Assembly: GCF_003001905.1 (NCBI RefSeq)
Contig: NZ_PVNE01000032.1
Coordinates: 1 to 43,973 of the forward strand
Length of the DNA stretch: 43,973 bases
Direction: 5' to 3'
Origin: Planifilum fimeticola
Lineage (GTDB): Bacteria > Bacillota > Bacilli > Thermoactinomycetales > DSM-44946
This document shows, one piece after another, positions 24,240 through 32,863 of the stretch (positions are counted from its first letter, which is position 1; each line of letters begins with the position of its first letter). The notes below the pieces were generated by a model, which ran no database searches, was not told the DNA's origin, and was given only the letters and a program-made list of their open reading frames with translations. The translations under genes and the position numbers were made by a program.

Positions 24240-24246
24240 AAAACAA

Positions 24247-24292
24247 ACACAATATTTTGTTGTTTATTTATAAACGAACAACAATATATCGG
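24247..24292 (+). promoter_or_regulatory. Two NrdR boxes
   Basis: Box 1 at 24247-24260 (ACACAATATTTTGT) fits the NrdR consensus ACACWATATNTTGT completely. Box 2 at 24279-24292 keeps the core CAATATAT and matches 10 of 14 positions. The cores are 32 bp apart, three helical turns, as in known NrdR operator pairs. Their position over the start of transcription fits repression by NrdR. Confidence 0.75.
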
Positions 24293-24302
24293 GTTTTGTC
24301 GG

Positions 24303-24492
24303 GTGAAGGTGCCTGTAAAGGCTGAAAAGGGAATCCGGTGAAAATCCGGAACTGTCCCCGCAACTGTGAATGCGGACGAACGGGTCATATCCACTGCATC
24401 GGAAGGGTCGGCGCCGTACCGCCGGCTGTCGATGCGGGAAGGGACTCCGGTAGGATGATGCATGAGTCAGTATACCTGCCTTCCCCGCCTGA
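24303..24492 (+). promoter_or_regulatory. Cobalamin (adenosylcobalamin) riboswitch
   Basis: The leader contains the conserved core GGGAATCCGGTGAAAATCCG (24330-24349), followed by CTGTCCCCGCAACTGTGAA and ending in the B12-box region near 24464-24480 (GAGTCAGTATACCTGCC). Downstream, CCCCGC/GCGGGG and ACTTCT/AGAAGT arms (24484-24534) could form the expression platform. Binding of B12 is expected to switch the nrd genes off, as in other bacteria that hold both a B12-independent and a B12-dependent (class II) reductase. Confidence 0.9.
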
Positions 24493-24613
24493 CACGACAC
24501 TTCTTCGGGGGGTGAGAAGTGGAAGCGGGGGAACCCTTGTGCCTTTTTCCAGCCGTTCATCCGCTCCATCCCGGGCGGAATTTTTATTTGAATGGAAAGG
24601 AGAAGGAAAATCC

Positions 24614-26881
24614 GTGACCCAATCCATCCCGGCAAGCCAAAATCAAGCGCTTGACCAAAGGGAGGCGGAATCCCGCATCGACCGGGTCCTCTCGGGCCTT
24701 CAGCTGAAGGGACTTCCAGAGTTCAAAGAAAAGATCCTCCGGATGGTCTCCCAAAAACCCAGCCTTTCGGAGGATCAGCTGACGCAGCTCTTGGTTGCGA
24801 CCGCCTTGGAAAACGTGGATGAAGCCAACGCCCCATGGAGTTTTGCCGCGGCGAGAATCTATCTGGACCATCTCTATCGCAAAGCGGGTAAAAACCGGGG
24901 CTATGCGGGGAAAAAATACGGCGATTACTATCAACTGCAAAGGACGTTGGTGGAAAAGGGGATCTACTCCCCCCACATCCTGGACAAATACACGGAGGAG
25001 GAGATCCGGCAGCTTTCCCGTCTCATCGACCCCGACAAAGACCTTCTGTTCGATTATCCCGGCCTGCACACGCTGGCCACCCGCTATCTGGCGACCGACC
25101 ACGACAAAAACGTCTATGAGCTCCCCCAGGAGCGTTGGCTGACGATCGCTTTGCACCTGATGCAGGATGAGCCGAAGGAGCGCAGGCGCCTCCTGGTTCG
25201 GGAAGCCTATTGGGCCCTGTCCAACCTCTACATGACGGTGGCCACCCCCACCTTGGCCAATGCCGGGCTCTCCCACGGTCAGCTGTCCAGCTGCTTCATC
25301 GACACGGTCTCCGACTCCCTCATCGACATATACAACAGCAACACCGACGTGGCCCGGCTTTCCAAAGACGGAGGGGGCATCGGCGTCTACCTGGGAAAGG
25401 TGAGAAGCCGCGGCAGCGATATCAAAGGCTTCAAGGGGGCTTCCTCAGGCATCGTCCCCTGGACGAGGCAGCTCAACAACACCGCCGTCAGCGTCGATCA
25501 GCTCGGAAGGAGAAAGGGAGCCGTCTGCGTCTATCTCGACGTCTGGCATCCCGACATCCTTTCCTTTCTGGATCTGAAATTGAACAACGGGGATGAGCGG
25601 CAGCGGGCCCACGACATCTTCACGGGCGTCTGCATTCCCGATCTGTTTATGGAGCAGGTGGAAAAGCGGGGGGACTGGTATCTGTTCGATCCCCACGAAG
25701 TCCGGCAGGTCATGGGATTTTCCCTGGAGGATTATTACGACGAGCGCCCGGGCGGCGGAAGCTTCCGGGAAAAATATGAAGCCTGCATCCGGAACGACCG
25801 GCTGAGGAAACAGAAGATTCCGGCCATTCAAATCATGATCCGGATCATGAAGTCCCAGCTGGAGACGGGAACCCCCTTCATGTTTTACCGGGATCGGGTC
25901 AACCGCATGAATCCCAACAAGCACGCCGGCATGATCTACGCCAGCAACCTTTGCACCGAAATCGCCCAGAACATGTCTCCCACCGTTCAATACGAGGAAA
26001 CGATCGACGGGGACACCATCATCACCTACAAGAAGGCGGGGGATTTCGTCGTCTGCAACCTGTCCTCGATCAATCTGGGAAAAGCGGTTCCGGATGGCGT
26101 CCTGGAACGTCTGATCCCCATCCAGGTCCGGATGCTGGACAACGTGATCGACCTGAACACGATCAGCGTCAAGCAAGCCTCCCACACCAACAAAAAATAC
26201 CGGGCGATCGGCCTCGGCACCTTCGGTTGGCATCACCTGCTGGCCCTTGAGGGGATTCCCTGGGAATCGGAGGAGGCGGTCGAGCTGGCGGATCGGCTGT
26301 ACGAAAAAATCGCCCGCCTGACGATCCGGGCGAGCGCCGAATTGGCGAAGGAGAAGGGAGCCTACCCGCTGTTTGAGGGGAGCGAATGGCAGACCGGTGA
26401 GTACTTCGAGAAAAGAGGATACCTCTCGGGGGACAGCGCCGAGGAGTGGGAAGAAATCCGAAACATGATTCGGCGATGGGGCATCCGCAACGGCTATTTG
26501 ATGGCCGTCGCCCCCAATTCCAGCACCGCCATCATCGCCGGTTCCACCGCCGGCATCGATCCGGTGTTCAAGCCCTTCTATTACGAGGAGAAAAAGGATT
26601 ACAAACTGCCCGTCGTCGCCCCCGGATTGGACCATCGCACCTACGCGGTCTACCGGCGCTCGGCCTATATCGTCGATCAGCGCTGGTCGATCCGGCAGAA
26701 CGCGGCCCGGCAAAGGCATATCGACCAGGCGATCTCCTTCAACATCTACGTCCCCCACAACATCCACGCGAAGGTGCTGCTGGACCTTCACCTGAAAGCC
26801 TGGAAATCGGGGCTCAAAACCACCTATTACGTGCGGTCCACGGCGTCGGACATCGAGGAGTGTACCTGGTGCGCATCCTGA
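24614..26881 (+). CDS. nrdE: Ribonucleoside-diphosphate reductase alpha subunit (class I)
   Basis: A 755-aa catalytic subunit that reduces ribonucleotides to deoxyribonucleotides. Seen are GLSHGQLSSCFIDTVSDS (first active-site Cys), KDGGGIGVYLGKVRS, NLCTEIAQNMSP (thiyl-radical Cys and Glu), VCNLSSINLGK (partner Cys), APNSSTAIIAGSTAGIDPVF and the C-terminal redox pair ECTWCAS. Start GTG 24614, seven bases after GAAGG in AAAGGAGAAGG; upstream ATG codons lie in the riboswitch. It is slightly longer than typical NrdE. The stop overlaps nrdI by 13 bases. Control is by NrdR boxes and a cobalamin riboswitch. NrdA/NrdE subclass was inferred from the NrdI-like neighbour. Confidence 0.9.
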   Translation: MTQSIPASQNQALDQREAESRIDRVLSGLQLKGLPEFKEKILRMVSQKPSLSEDQLTQLLVATALENVDEANAPWSFAAARIYLDHLYRKAGKNRGYAGKKYGDYYQLQRTLVEKGIYSPHILDKYTEEEIRQLSRLIDPDKDLLFDYPGLHTLATRYLATDHDKNVYELPQERWLTIALHLMQDEPKERRRLLVREAYWALSNLYMTVATPTLANAGLSHGQLSSCFIDTVSDSLIDIYNSNTDVARLSKDGGGIGVYLGKVRSRGSDIKGFKGASSGIVPWTRQLNNTAVSVDQLGRRKGAVCVYLDVWHPDILSFLDLKLNNGDERQRAHDIFTGVCIPDLFMEQVEKRGDWYLFDPHEVRQVMGFSLEDYYDERPGGGSFREKYEACIRNDRLRKQKIPAIQIMIRIMKSQLETGTPFMFYRDRVNRMNPNKHAGMIYASNLCTEIAQNMSPTVQYEETIDGDTIITYKKAGDFVVCNLSSINLGKAVPDGVLERLIPIQVRMLDNVIDLNTISVKQASHTNKKYRAIGLGTFGWHHLLALEGIPWESEEAVELADRLYEKIARLTIRASAELAKEKGAYPLFEGSEWQTGEYFEKRGYLSGDSAEEWEEIRNMIRRWGIRNGYLMAVAPNSSTAIIAGSTAGIDPVFKPFYYEEKKDYKLPVVAPGLDHRTYAVYRRSAYIVDQRWSIRQNAARQRHIDQAISFNIYVPHNIHAKVLLDLHLKAWKSGLKTTYYVRSTASDIEECTWCAS

Positions 26882-27306
26882 TCAGTTACGCCAGTTTCAG
26901 CGGAAACACCAAGGAGGTTGCCGAAATCATCGAACAGCGGTTGGCGATGGAAGGCTGTTCCGTCGAGATGCACCGGATCAGCCGGCTGAACCGGACCATT
27001 CCCGACCCTTCGCAATTTGATCTCTTTCTTCTCGGGACCTTCACCTGGGGAAGGGGCGACACCCCGGACATCGTCAAGGATTTTGTCCTGCAAATCGGCT
27101 ACAAGCCCCGCAACGTTTTCGTCTTCGGCACCGGTGACACCCAGTTCGGCGGGGACGATCTCTTCTGCAAAGCCTGCGACAAACTGGCGACCTTCTACGG
27201 TTCGACCTATGCGCCCCTGAAGATCGAACAGAGCCCCCGGGAGGCACAGGAAAAAAACGTGACAAAGTGGACGGAAGGAGTGCTGAAACATTGGATCAGC
27301 TCCTGA
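26869..27306 (+). CDS. nrdI: NrdI-like flavodoxin
   Basis: A 145-aa flavodoxin-fold protein starting at GTG 26869 after GAGGAGTG. It has the FMN phosphate loop SYASFSGNTKEVAE (residues 7-20), LGTFTWGRGDTPD and the GTGDTQFGGDDLFC loop. It sits between the alpha and beta reductase genes, overlapping the first by 13 bases and the second by about 16. This position is that of nrdI, whose product supplies oxidant to the manganese-tyrosyl cofactor of NrdF. The sequence is close to ordinary flavodoxins, longer in its loops than short NrdI, so a plain electron-donor flavodoxin is an alternative. Confidence 0.75.
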   Translation: MRILISYASFSGNTKEVAEIIEQRLAMEGCSVEMHRISRLNRTIPDPSQFDLFLLGTFTWGRGDTPDIVKDFVLQIGYKPRNVFVFGTGDTQFGGDDLFCKACDKLATFYGSTYAPLKIEQSPREAQEKNVTKWTEGVLKHWISS

Positions 27307-28331
27307 AAAAAGTGACCGTGCTGGAGCCGGAAAACCCCAACAAATCCACCGCCCTCTTCGGCGGCAGGGCGAGCGGCATCTTGAACTGGAACGATCTCGC
27401 CTATCCCCACTTTTACGATTTCCGGGAGCAGATCCGGTCGCTGTTCTGGCGGGCGAGTGAAGTGGACATGACCCACGACATCAAGCAGTTTCCCAACCTG
27501 TCCTCCGCCGAACGAAACGCTTTTCTGAAAATCATCGGCCTGCTGGCCACCCTGGACGGGCCGCAAACGGACATCGCCATGCGCATCGCCCATTTCTCCA
27601 CGGATCCCTCGGTCAAGGCGATCATGGCCACCATCGCCGACCAGGAGAGCGAACACAATCACAGTTACGCCTATGTGCTCTCCTCCGTCGCCACCTACGA
27701 TCAGCAGATCGAAACCTTTGAATACGGCCGGAAGGATCCCGTCCTGCTCAAGCGGAACGAACGGATCATGCAGGTCTACAATGAGCTCGCGAACCGCCCC
27801 ACCCTCTTGAACGTTTTGAAGGCCATGGTTTACTCCGCCCTGCTGGAGGGGCTGTTCTTCTACTCCGGCTTCGCCTTTTTCTATCACCTGGCCCGGCATC
27901 AAAAGATGGTCGGCACGTCGACGATGATTTCCTACATCAACCGGGACGAACTGCAGCACGGCCGCTTCATCAGCGAACTGTTCCGGGCCACCCTGGCGGA
28001 ACATCCGGAACATAACACGGAGGAGTTCAGCGGCTGGGTGTACGATCAATTCCGGCATGCCGTGGAGCAGGAAACGACCTGGAGCCGCTATATTTTGAAA
28101 GATATCGAAGGCATCGATCTCAGCGAAATGGAAGGCTACATCCAGTACCGGGCCAACAAGATGCTCCGCCTCCTCGGATTGAGCGATCTCTATGAAAACC
28201 GCACGGAAAATCCGATGAAATGGATTCGCGCGTACGTGGACAACTTCGACGGGACCAAGACGGACTTTTTCGAGCAGAAATCCCGTCAATACGTAAAGGT
28301 CGGGGACTTAAACGGCTTCGACGAACTGTAG
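27291..28331 (+). CDS. nrdF: Ribonucleoside-diphosphate reductase beta subunit
   Basis: A 346-aa ferritin-like radical subunit. The metal ligands and radical tyrosine fit E119-x-x-H122-x-x-x-Y126 (DQESEHNHSYAYVL), with the second carboxylate/His set in RDELQHGRF. Hydrophobic blocks ALLEGLFFYSGFAFFYHLA and ETTWSRYILKDI are typical of NrdF/NrdB. Start TTG 27291 lies 10 bases after GGAAGGAG and within the end of the flavodoxin gene; GTG 27267 is an alternative. It is the last gene of the operon. The C-terminus (VGDLNGFDEL) is the acidic tail that docks to the alpha subunit. Confidence 0.88.
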   Translation: MDQLLKKVTVLEPENPNKSTALFGGRASGILNWNDLAYPHFYDFREQIRSLFWRASEVDMTHDIKQFPNLSSAERNAFLKIIGLLATLDGPQTDIAMRIAHFSTDPSVKAIMATIADQESEHNHSYAYVLSSVATYDQQIETFEYGRKDPVLLKRNERIMQVYNELANRPTLLNVLKAMVYSALLEGLFFYSGFAFFYHLARHQKMVGTSTMISYINRDELQHGRFISELFRATLAEHPEHNTEEFSGWVYDQFRHAVEQETTWSRYILKDIEGIDLSEMEGYIQYRANKMLRLLGLSDLYENRTENPMKWIRAYVDNFDGTKTDFFEQKSRQYVKVGDLNGFDEL

Positions 28332-28342
28332 GAAACCCAAAG

Positions 28343-28368
28343 AAAAAGGCGCGGAACCCATCCGCGCC
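28343..28368 (-). terminator. Terminator for the GNAT gene (minus strand)
   Basis: GGCGCGGA, a 5-base loop and TCCGCGCC form an 8-bp perfect stem; on the minus strand it is followed by five T residues (A28343-A28347). On the plus strand there is no T run after it, so it may only weakly end the nrd transcript. Confidence 0.6.
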
Positions 28369-28379
28369 GAACCTGAACC

Positions 28380-28442
28380 GGGAGGCGATTTCCACCATAC
28401 GACTCGCCAGTGCGTGGAGCGAAGAGGGAAATCGCCTTCCCT
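28380..28442. repeat. Inverted repeat in the nrdF/GNAT intergenic region
   Basis: GGGAGGCGATTTCC (28380-28393) pairs with GGAAATCGCCTTCCC (28428-28442) with one extra base in the second arm, enclosing about 34 bases. It lies between two convergent genes; function not known. Confidence 0.4.
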
Positions 28443-28491
28443 CTGGTACTTTGTCCTATGGTCCCTGCCGCAACAATTTCATCTGCACCCT

Positions 28492-29061
28492 TCAAAGCCC
28501 CTGGCGGCGCCTATCCCCCGTCCTCCGCTCTTCCACATAGTCCCTCTGCAAGATCGCCATATGGATGATATCATGCCATGCACCATCCCGAAAAATCGCT
28601 TCCCTTGACCTTCCTTCCTGTTGAAAACCCAATTTCTCGTACAACTTGATCGCTCGGCTGTTGAAGGAAAAAACCCTCAGCGATATGCGATGCAGATTCA
28701 TCTCCAGGAACCCGTAATCGAGCAGCAGTTTCATCGCCTCTGTTCCATACCCTTTCCCCCATGCCGCTTTTTCCCCGATATCAATGATGCACTCGGCATT
28801 TCGGTTTTTGTAATCGATATTGATCAAGGAAATGACCCCGATGGGTTTTTCGGATTGTTTCTCGATCATGAAATAGCACTTGGAGGAAGGGGATCCCAGA
28901 ATCACCTGTTGAACAAACTCTTCCGTTTCCTCCATCCGATAAACATCCAACAACGGTGCAGTGGTTCTCATCACATCCGGATCATTTCTCCATTTGTGAT
29001 AAATCGCCGCATCTTCGGTTGTCATTTTTCGCAAACGGATTCTCTCGGTTTCAAATCGCAT
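28492..29061 (-). CDS. GNAT family N-acetyltransferase (RimJ/RimL-like)
   Basis: A 189-aa GCN5-related acetyltransferase: MRFETERIRLRKMTTEDAA start, the acetyl-CoA loop GEKAAWGKGYGTEAM (Q/RxxGxG/A type), and FSFNSRAIKLYEKLGFQQEG, the usual alpha4-beta6 signature of RimJ/RimL relatives. It may acetylate a protein N-terminus, an amine or an antibiotic; nothing decides among these. Start ATG 29061 is placed 7-8 bases after GAGGAG; an upstream GTG at 29076 lies inside that site. It is a single-gene unit convergent with nrdF and tandem with the end of no other gene. Confidence 0.8.
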   Translation of the reverse strand: MRFETERIRLRKMTTEDAAIYHKWRNDPDVMRTTAPLLDVYRMEETEEFVQQVILGSPSSKCYFMIEKQSEKPIGVISLINIDYKNRNAECIIDIGEKAAWGKGYGTEAMKLLLDYGFLEMNLHRISLRVFSFNSRAIKLYEKLGFQQEGRSREAIFRDGAWHDIIHMAILQRDYVEERRTGDRRRQGL

Positions 29062-29179
29062 CACAGCACTCCTCACGATGGATTGGACTCATTTTTCCAA
29101 CACAAACGGGGTGCCCGATGCCGCCTTCCGCCAAGACACCCTGCTAACCCTTTCCCTACGACAGGAGAATTCTAACATG

Positions 29180-29216
29180 AAATCCCCGCTGATCCTTCAG
29201 GATCAACGGGGATTTT
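29180..29216 (-). terminator. Terminator of the purine operon
   Basis: A 14-15-bp hairpin AATCCCCG-TGATCC/GGATCA-CGGGGATT with a TTCA/TGAA loop, 15 bases after the purD stop codon. The T tract on the minus strand is short (three T), so termination rests mainly on the long stem and its A/T-rich base. Confidence 0.65.
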
Positions 29217-29231
29217 CCCTTCATCCCGCTT

Positions 29232-30497
29232 TCACCCCTTCAGCGCCCTGGCGGCGATATCCCGGCGGAAGTGGGCCCCTTCGAAGCGGATGGACTCCAC
29301 CGCGTCGTAGGCTTTGTTCCGGGCTTCCGCCAGGTCGGAGCCGAGGGCGGTCACGCCGAGCACCCGGCCGCCGGCGGTGACGATCCGGTTCCCTTCCCGC
29401 CGGGTGCCGGCGTGAAAGACGAACCGGTCGTCGGCGGGTTTCGGCAATCCGCTGACGGGCAGCCCGGTGCGATAGGAGCCCGGATAGCCTTCGGAGGCCA
29501 TCACCACGCAGACGGCGGCCTCCTCCTTCCATCGGATCTCCACATCCTCGAGCCGCCCCTCCGCCGTGGCCAGGAGGATCTCCGCCAGGTCGGACTCCAG
29601 CCGGGGAAGGATCACCTGGGTCTCCGGATCGCCGAAACGGGCGTTAAACTCGATCACCTTGGGCCCCTCCGGCGTGATCATCAGCCCCGCGTAAAGCACG
29701 CCGCGGTAATGAATCCCCTCCTCCGCCATCGCCCGGGCCGTCGGCTTCAGGATCTCGTCCACCGCCTGCCGGACCACCTCCCGGGAAATCTGCGGGACCG
29801 GCGAGTAAGCTCCCATGCCGCCCGTGTTCGGCCCGCGGTCTCCGTCGAACACGGGCTTATGATCCTGGGCCGGCTCCATGGGCCGGACCGTCTCCCCGTC
29901 GACGAAGGCCATCAGGGACATTTCCTGTCCGAAAAGGCATTCCTCGATCACCACTTCCTCGCCGGACGCACCGAAGACCCGTTCCTCCATCGCCTGCCGG
30001 ATGGCCTCCTCGGCCTCCTCGACGGTGCGGGCCACCACCACGCCCTTTCCCGCCGCCAGTCCGTCCGCCTTCACCACGATGGGCGCCCCCTGCTCCCGAA
30101 CGTATCGCTTTGCCTCCTCCGCATTCGTGAAAGAGCGGAAACGGGCGGTGGGAATGCCGTGCCGGACCATCAGCTCCTTGGCAAACCGCTTGCTCCCCTC
30201 GATGCGCGCCGCTTCCCGGCGCGGTCCGAACACCTTCAGACCCCGTTCCTCAAACCGGTCAACCAGACCGGAAAGCAGCGGCGCCTCGGGGCCGACCACC
30301 GTCAGGTCGATCCCCTCCTCCTCCGCGAAACGCGACAGCTCATCCACCGCCGTCGCCGAAAAGGGCAGGCATTCCGCCCCGTCAGCCATCCCTCCGTTGC
30401 CCGGGGCGGCGTAAACCCGGGTAACCCGCGGGCTCTGCCGGAGTTTCCACACCAGCGCATGCTCCCGTCCGCCGCTTCCGATAACCAGGACGCGCAT
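29232..30497 (-). CDS. purD: Phosphoribosylamine-glycine ligase
   Basis: A 421-aa ATP-grasp enzyme that joins glycine to phosphoribosylamine, the second step of IMP synthesis. It has MRVLVIGSGGREHALVWKL at the start, the PGNGGM loop, VVKADGLAAGKGV, EFNARFGDPETQ (metal-binding) and TAGGRVLGVTALG. Start ATG 30497 lies 1-9 bases after GGGAGGAAGAGG; a longer frame to 30587 is not family-like. Last gene of the twelve-gene operon, 13 bases after purH. Confidence 0.95.
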   Translation of the reverse strand: MRVLVIGSGGREHALVWKLRQSPRVTRVYAAPGNGGMADGAECLPFSATAVDELSRFAEEEGIDLTVVGPEAPLLSGLVDRFEERGLKVFGPRREAARIEGSKRFAKELMVRHGIPTARFRSFTNAEEAKRYVREQGAPIVVKADGLAAGKGVVVARTVEEAEEAIRQAMEERVFGASGEEVVIEECLFGQEMSLMAFVDGETVRPMEPAQDHKPVFDGDRGPNTGGMGAYSPVPQISREVVRQAVDEILKPTARAMAEEGIHYRGVLYAGLMITPEGPKVIEFNARFGDPETQVILPRLESDLAEILLATAEGRLEDVEIRWKEEAAVCVVMASEGYPGSYRTGLPVSGLPKPADDRFVFHAGTRREGNRIVTAGGRVLGVTALGSDLAEARNKAYDAVESIRFEGAHFRRDIAARALKG

Positions 30498-30510
30498 TCC
30501 TCTTCCTCCC

Positions 30511-32064
30511 TCAATGCTTGAAATGGCGTATTCCCGTGAACACCATGGCGATCCCGTGTCGATCCGCTTCGGCAATCGACTCTTCATCCCGGATCGATCC
30601 TCCGGGCTGGATGATGGCCGTGATCCCGGCCCGGGCCGCCGCCTCCACCGTGTCCTTCATCGGGAAAAAGGCGTCGGAGGCGAGAACCGCGCCCCGGGAC
30701 CGCTCGCCGGCCTGCCGGATGGCGATCTCCGCCGCGCCCACCCGGTTCATCTGCCCGGCGCCGATCCCGACGGTCCGTTGATCCTTGGCCAGGACGATGG
30801 CGTTGGACTTGACGTGCTTGACCACCTTCCAGGCGAAGAGGAGCTCCTTCCACTCCTCCTCCGAGGGAGCCCTCTTCGTCACGACCCGGCATTCGGAGCG
30901 GTCCAGCCCCTTCCGGTCCGCCTCCTGCACCAACAGGCCTCCGTCCGCCGCCGTGAAGCGCCAAGGGATGTTCTCCGCCCCGCCGCCTTGGCCTTCCCCC
31001 GCCATCCGGAGCAGGCGCAGATTTTTCTTCTGCTTGAGCACCTCCAGCGCCTCCGGGGTGAAATCGGGGGCGATGACGATCTCCAGGAAGATGCCTTTCA
31101 TTTGCTCGGCCGTCTCCTTGTCGACGGGCCGGTTCAGCGCGACAATGCCGCCGAAGATGGAGACCGGGTCCGCCTCGTAGGCTTTCCGGTACGCCTCCGT
31201 CAGGGAGGACCCCACTCCGACGCCGCAGGGGTTGGTGTGTTTCACCGCCACAGCCGCCGGCTCCGCAAACTCCCGGACCGACTCCCAGGCGGCTCCGGCG
31301 TCCTGAATGTTATTGTAGGAAAGCTCCTTGCCGTGCAGCTTCTCGGCGGCGGCGATCCGCCCCGGACCCGCGAAGGGCTCCCGGTAAAAGGCGGCCTTCT
31401 GGTGCGGATTTTCCCCGTACCGAAGATCCTGGACCTTGTCGAAGGTGACCGTCAGCTTCTCCGGGAACGCTTCGCCCGCACGCCCGCTGAGGTATTGGGC
31501 GATCAGGGCGTCGTAGGCCGCCGTGTGGCGGAACGCCTTGGCCGCCAGGCGAAGGCGGGTCGCATCATCCACGCCTCCCCGCTCCCGGATCTGTGAAAGC
31601 ACGAGATCATAATCTTCCGGATCCACCAACACCGTCACGTGGCGGTGGTTCTTGGCCGCCGCCCGGATCATCGCCGGACCGCCGATGTCGATGTTTTCGA
31701 TCGCTTCCTCAAAGGAAACCCCCGGCCTTCCCAACGTCTCCCGGAAGGGGTAGAGGGAGATCACCACCAGCTCGAAGGGTTGAATCCCGTGCTCTCGGAG
31801 CTGATGGCGGTGCTCCTCCACATCCTGCCGGGCCAGCAGTCCGGCGTGAATCTTCGGATGCAGGGTTTTCACCCGCCCGTCCAGGATCTCCGGAAAACCG
31901 GTCACCTCGGAAACGCCGGTGACCGGAACCCCGGATTCCTTCAGCAGTCGGGCGGTTCCGCCCGTGGAGACGATCTCGATGCCCCTGTCGGCCAACTCCC
32001 TGGCCAGCGAAACGACTCCGGTCTTGTCGGACACACTGATCAATGCGCGTCGGATGGTAGGCAT
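30511..32064 (-). CDS. purH: Bifunctional AICAR transformylase/IMP cyclohydrolase
   Basis: A 517-aa protein catalysing the last two steps to IMP. The IMP cyclohydrolase (MGS-like) half shows [22 protein letters not shown] and [15 protein letters not shown]; the transformylase half shows [19 protein letters not shown] and [10 protein letters not shown]. Length matches the family. Start ATG 32064 after AAAGGAGG. Unlike the other pur genes it is separated from its upstream neighbour purN by 211 bases that contain a strongly structured element (32112-32165). Confidence 0.95.
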   Translation of the reverse strand: MPTIRRALISVSDKTGVVSLARELADRGIEIVSTGGTARLLKESGVPVTGVSEVTGFPEILDGRVKTLHPKIHAGLLARQDVEEHRHQLREHGIQPFELVVISLYPFRETLGRPGVSFEEAIENIDIGGPAMIRAAAKNHRHVTVLVDPEDYDLVLSQIRERGGVDDATRLRLAAKAFRHTAAYDALIAQYLSGRAGEAFPEKLTVTFDKVQDLRYGENPHQKAAFYREPFAGPGRIAAAEKLHGKELSYNNIQDAGAAWESVREFAEPAAVAVKHTNPCGVGVGSSLTEAYRKAYEADPVSIFGGIVALNRPVDKETAEQMKGIFLEIVIAPDFTPEALEVLKQKKNLRLLRMAGEGQGGGAENIPWRFTAADGGLLVQEADRKGLDRSECRVVTKRAPSEEEWKELLFAWKVVKHVKSNAIVLAKDQRTVGIGAGQMNRVGAAEIAIRQAGERSRGAVLASDAFFPMKDTVEAAARAGITAIIQPGGSIRDEESIAEADRHGIAMVFTGIRHFKH

Positions 32065-32111
32065 GGTTTCCTCCTTTATCTTCCGCTACGGGGTGGGATG
32101 AAACTTCTTGA

Positions 32112-32165
32112 ATCCGGCTTCCGCCTTCACTAGGGCGGACGGGCGGCAAATCCGCCTTCCCGGAT
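32112..32165 (-). repeat. Three-way-junction-like inverted repeats in the purN-purH gap
   Basis: Outer stem ATCCGG (32112-32117)/CCGGAT (32160-32165) encloses two hairpins, TCCGCC (32120-32125)/GGCGGA (32134-32139) and GGCGG (32142-32146)/CCGCC (32152-32156). As RNA this forms a compact three-way junction in the operon transcript. A second hairpin lies beside it at about 32182-32217 (CCGGAGGGGG/CCCCCCGG). I compared it with the ZTP riboswitch often found before purH and see no match. Confidence 0.45.
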
Positions 32166-32275
32166 GGTGATGCTTCACAACCCGGAGGGGGCACTTTCGC
32201 TTTCTTTCACCCCCCGGATCCCGACAACCGACCGCCCCTTGCTCTTTTCGAGATGGAAGCCTGTTCGTCAGGGAT

Positions 32276-32863
32276 TTATCGGCCGGCGGGCTCTTTGATC
32301 CGGCCGCTGATCCAATCGAGGATCACCGCCGGGTAAAGCCGGTGCTCCACCGCCTGGATCTTGCGGGTGAGCGATGCGCGGTCGTCCCCCTCGTCGACGC
32401 GGACCGGCTCCTGGGCGATGATCGGCCCGGTGTCCATCCCCTCGTCGACGAAATGAACGGTGACTCCGGTCCATTTCACACCGTAGTCCAGGGCTTGCCC
32501 GACGGCATCCTTCCCCGGAAAGGCCGGCAAAAGGGAAGGATGGATGTTGACGATCCGCCAACGGTAGGCGTCCAGGAGAGTCGGCCCGATCAACCGCATG
32601 TATCCCGCCAGGATCAGGCGGCGAATCCCCTCCCGCCGGAGACGGGACAGGATTTCCGCCTCGTATTCGTCCTTGGAGGCGAACCGCTTCGGATCGACCA
32701 GAAGGGAAGGCACCCCCAGCTTTTCCGCCCGCTCCAGCACCCCCGCCCCCGGACGATCGCAGACGAGCAGGCGAATCGGCTCCGGCCATCCCTTGGAGCG
32801 GGATGCCTCCACCAGGGCCTGAAAATTGCTTCCGCTCCCGGAGGCAAACACGGCGATGCTCAT
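32276..32863 (-). CDS. purN: Phosphoribosylglycinamide formyltransferase
   Basis: A 195-aa GAR transformylase using 10-formyl-THF. It starts [17 protein letters not shown] and carries [12 protein letters not shown] (catalytic Asn-His), [16 protein letters not shown] (catalytic Asp). ATG 32863 overlaps the purM stop by four bases (ATGA), with GAGGAGG eight bases upstream inside purM. A longer frame running upstream to 33646 is a shadow inside purM and is not used. Folate-dependent step three of the pathway. Confidence 0.95.
   Translation of the reverse strand: MSIAVFASGSGSNFQALVEASRSKGWPEPIRLLVCDRPGAGVLERAEKLGVPSLLVDPKRFASKDEYEAEILSRLRREGIRRLILAGYMRLIGPTLLDAYRWRIVNIHPSLLPAFPGKDAVGQALDYGVKWTGVTVHFVDEGMDTGPIIAQEPVRVDEGDDRASLTRKIQAVEHRLYPAVILDWISGRIKEPAGR

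Noticed and set aside
24338-24613. NrdE starting at ATG 24338
   Set aside because: This start is inside the cobalamin aptamer and the extra residues are not family-like; GTG 24614 has a good ribosome site.
32065-32275. ZTP (pfl) riboswitch before purH
   Set aside because: Position is right for one, but the conserved ZTP core with its CCGCCUGGGC-like pseudoknot partner is not present on the minus strand.
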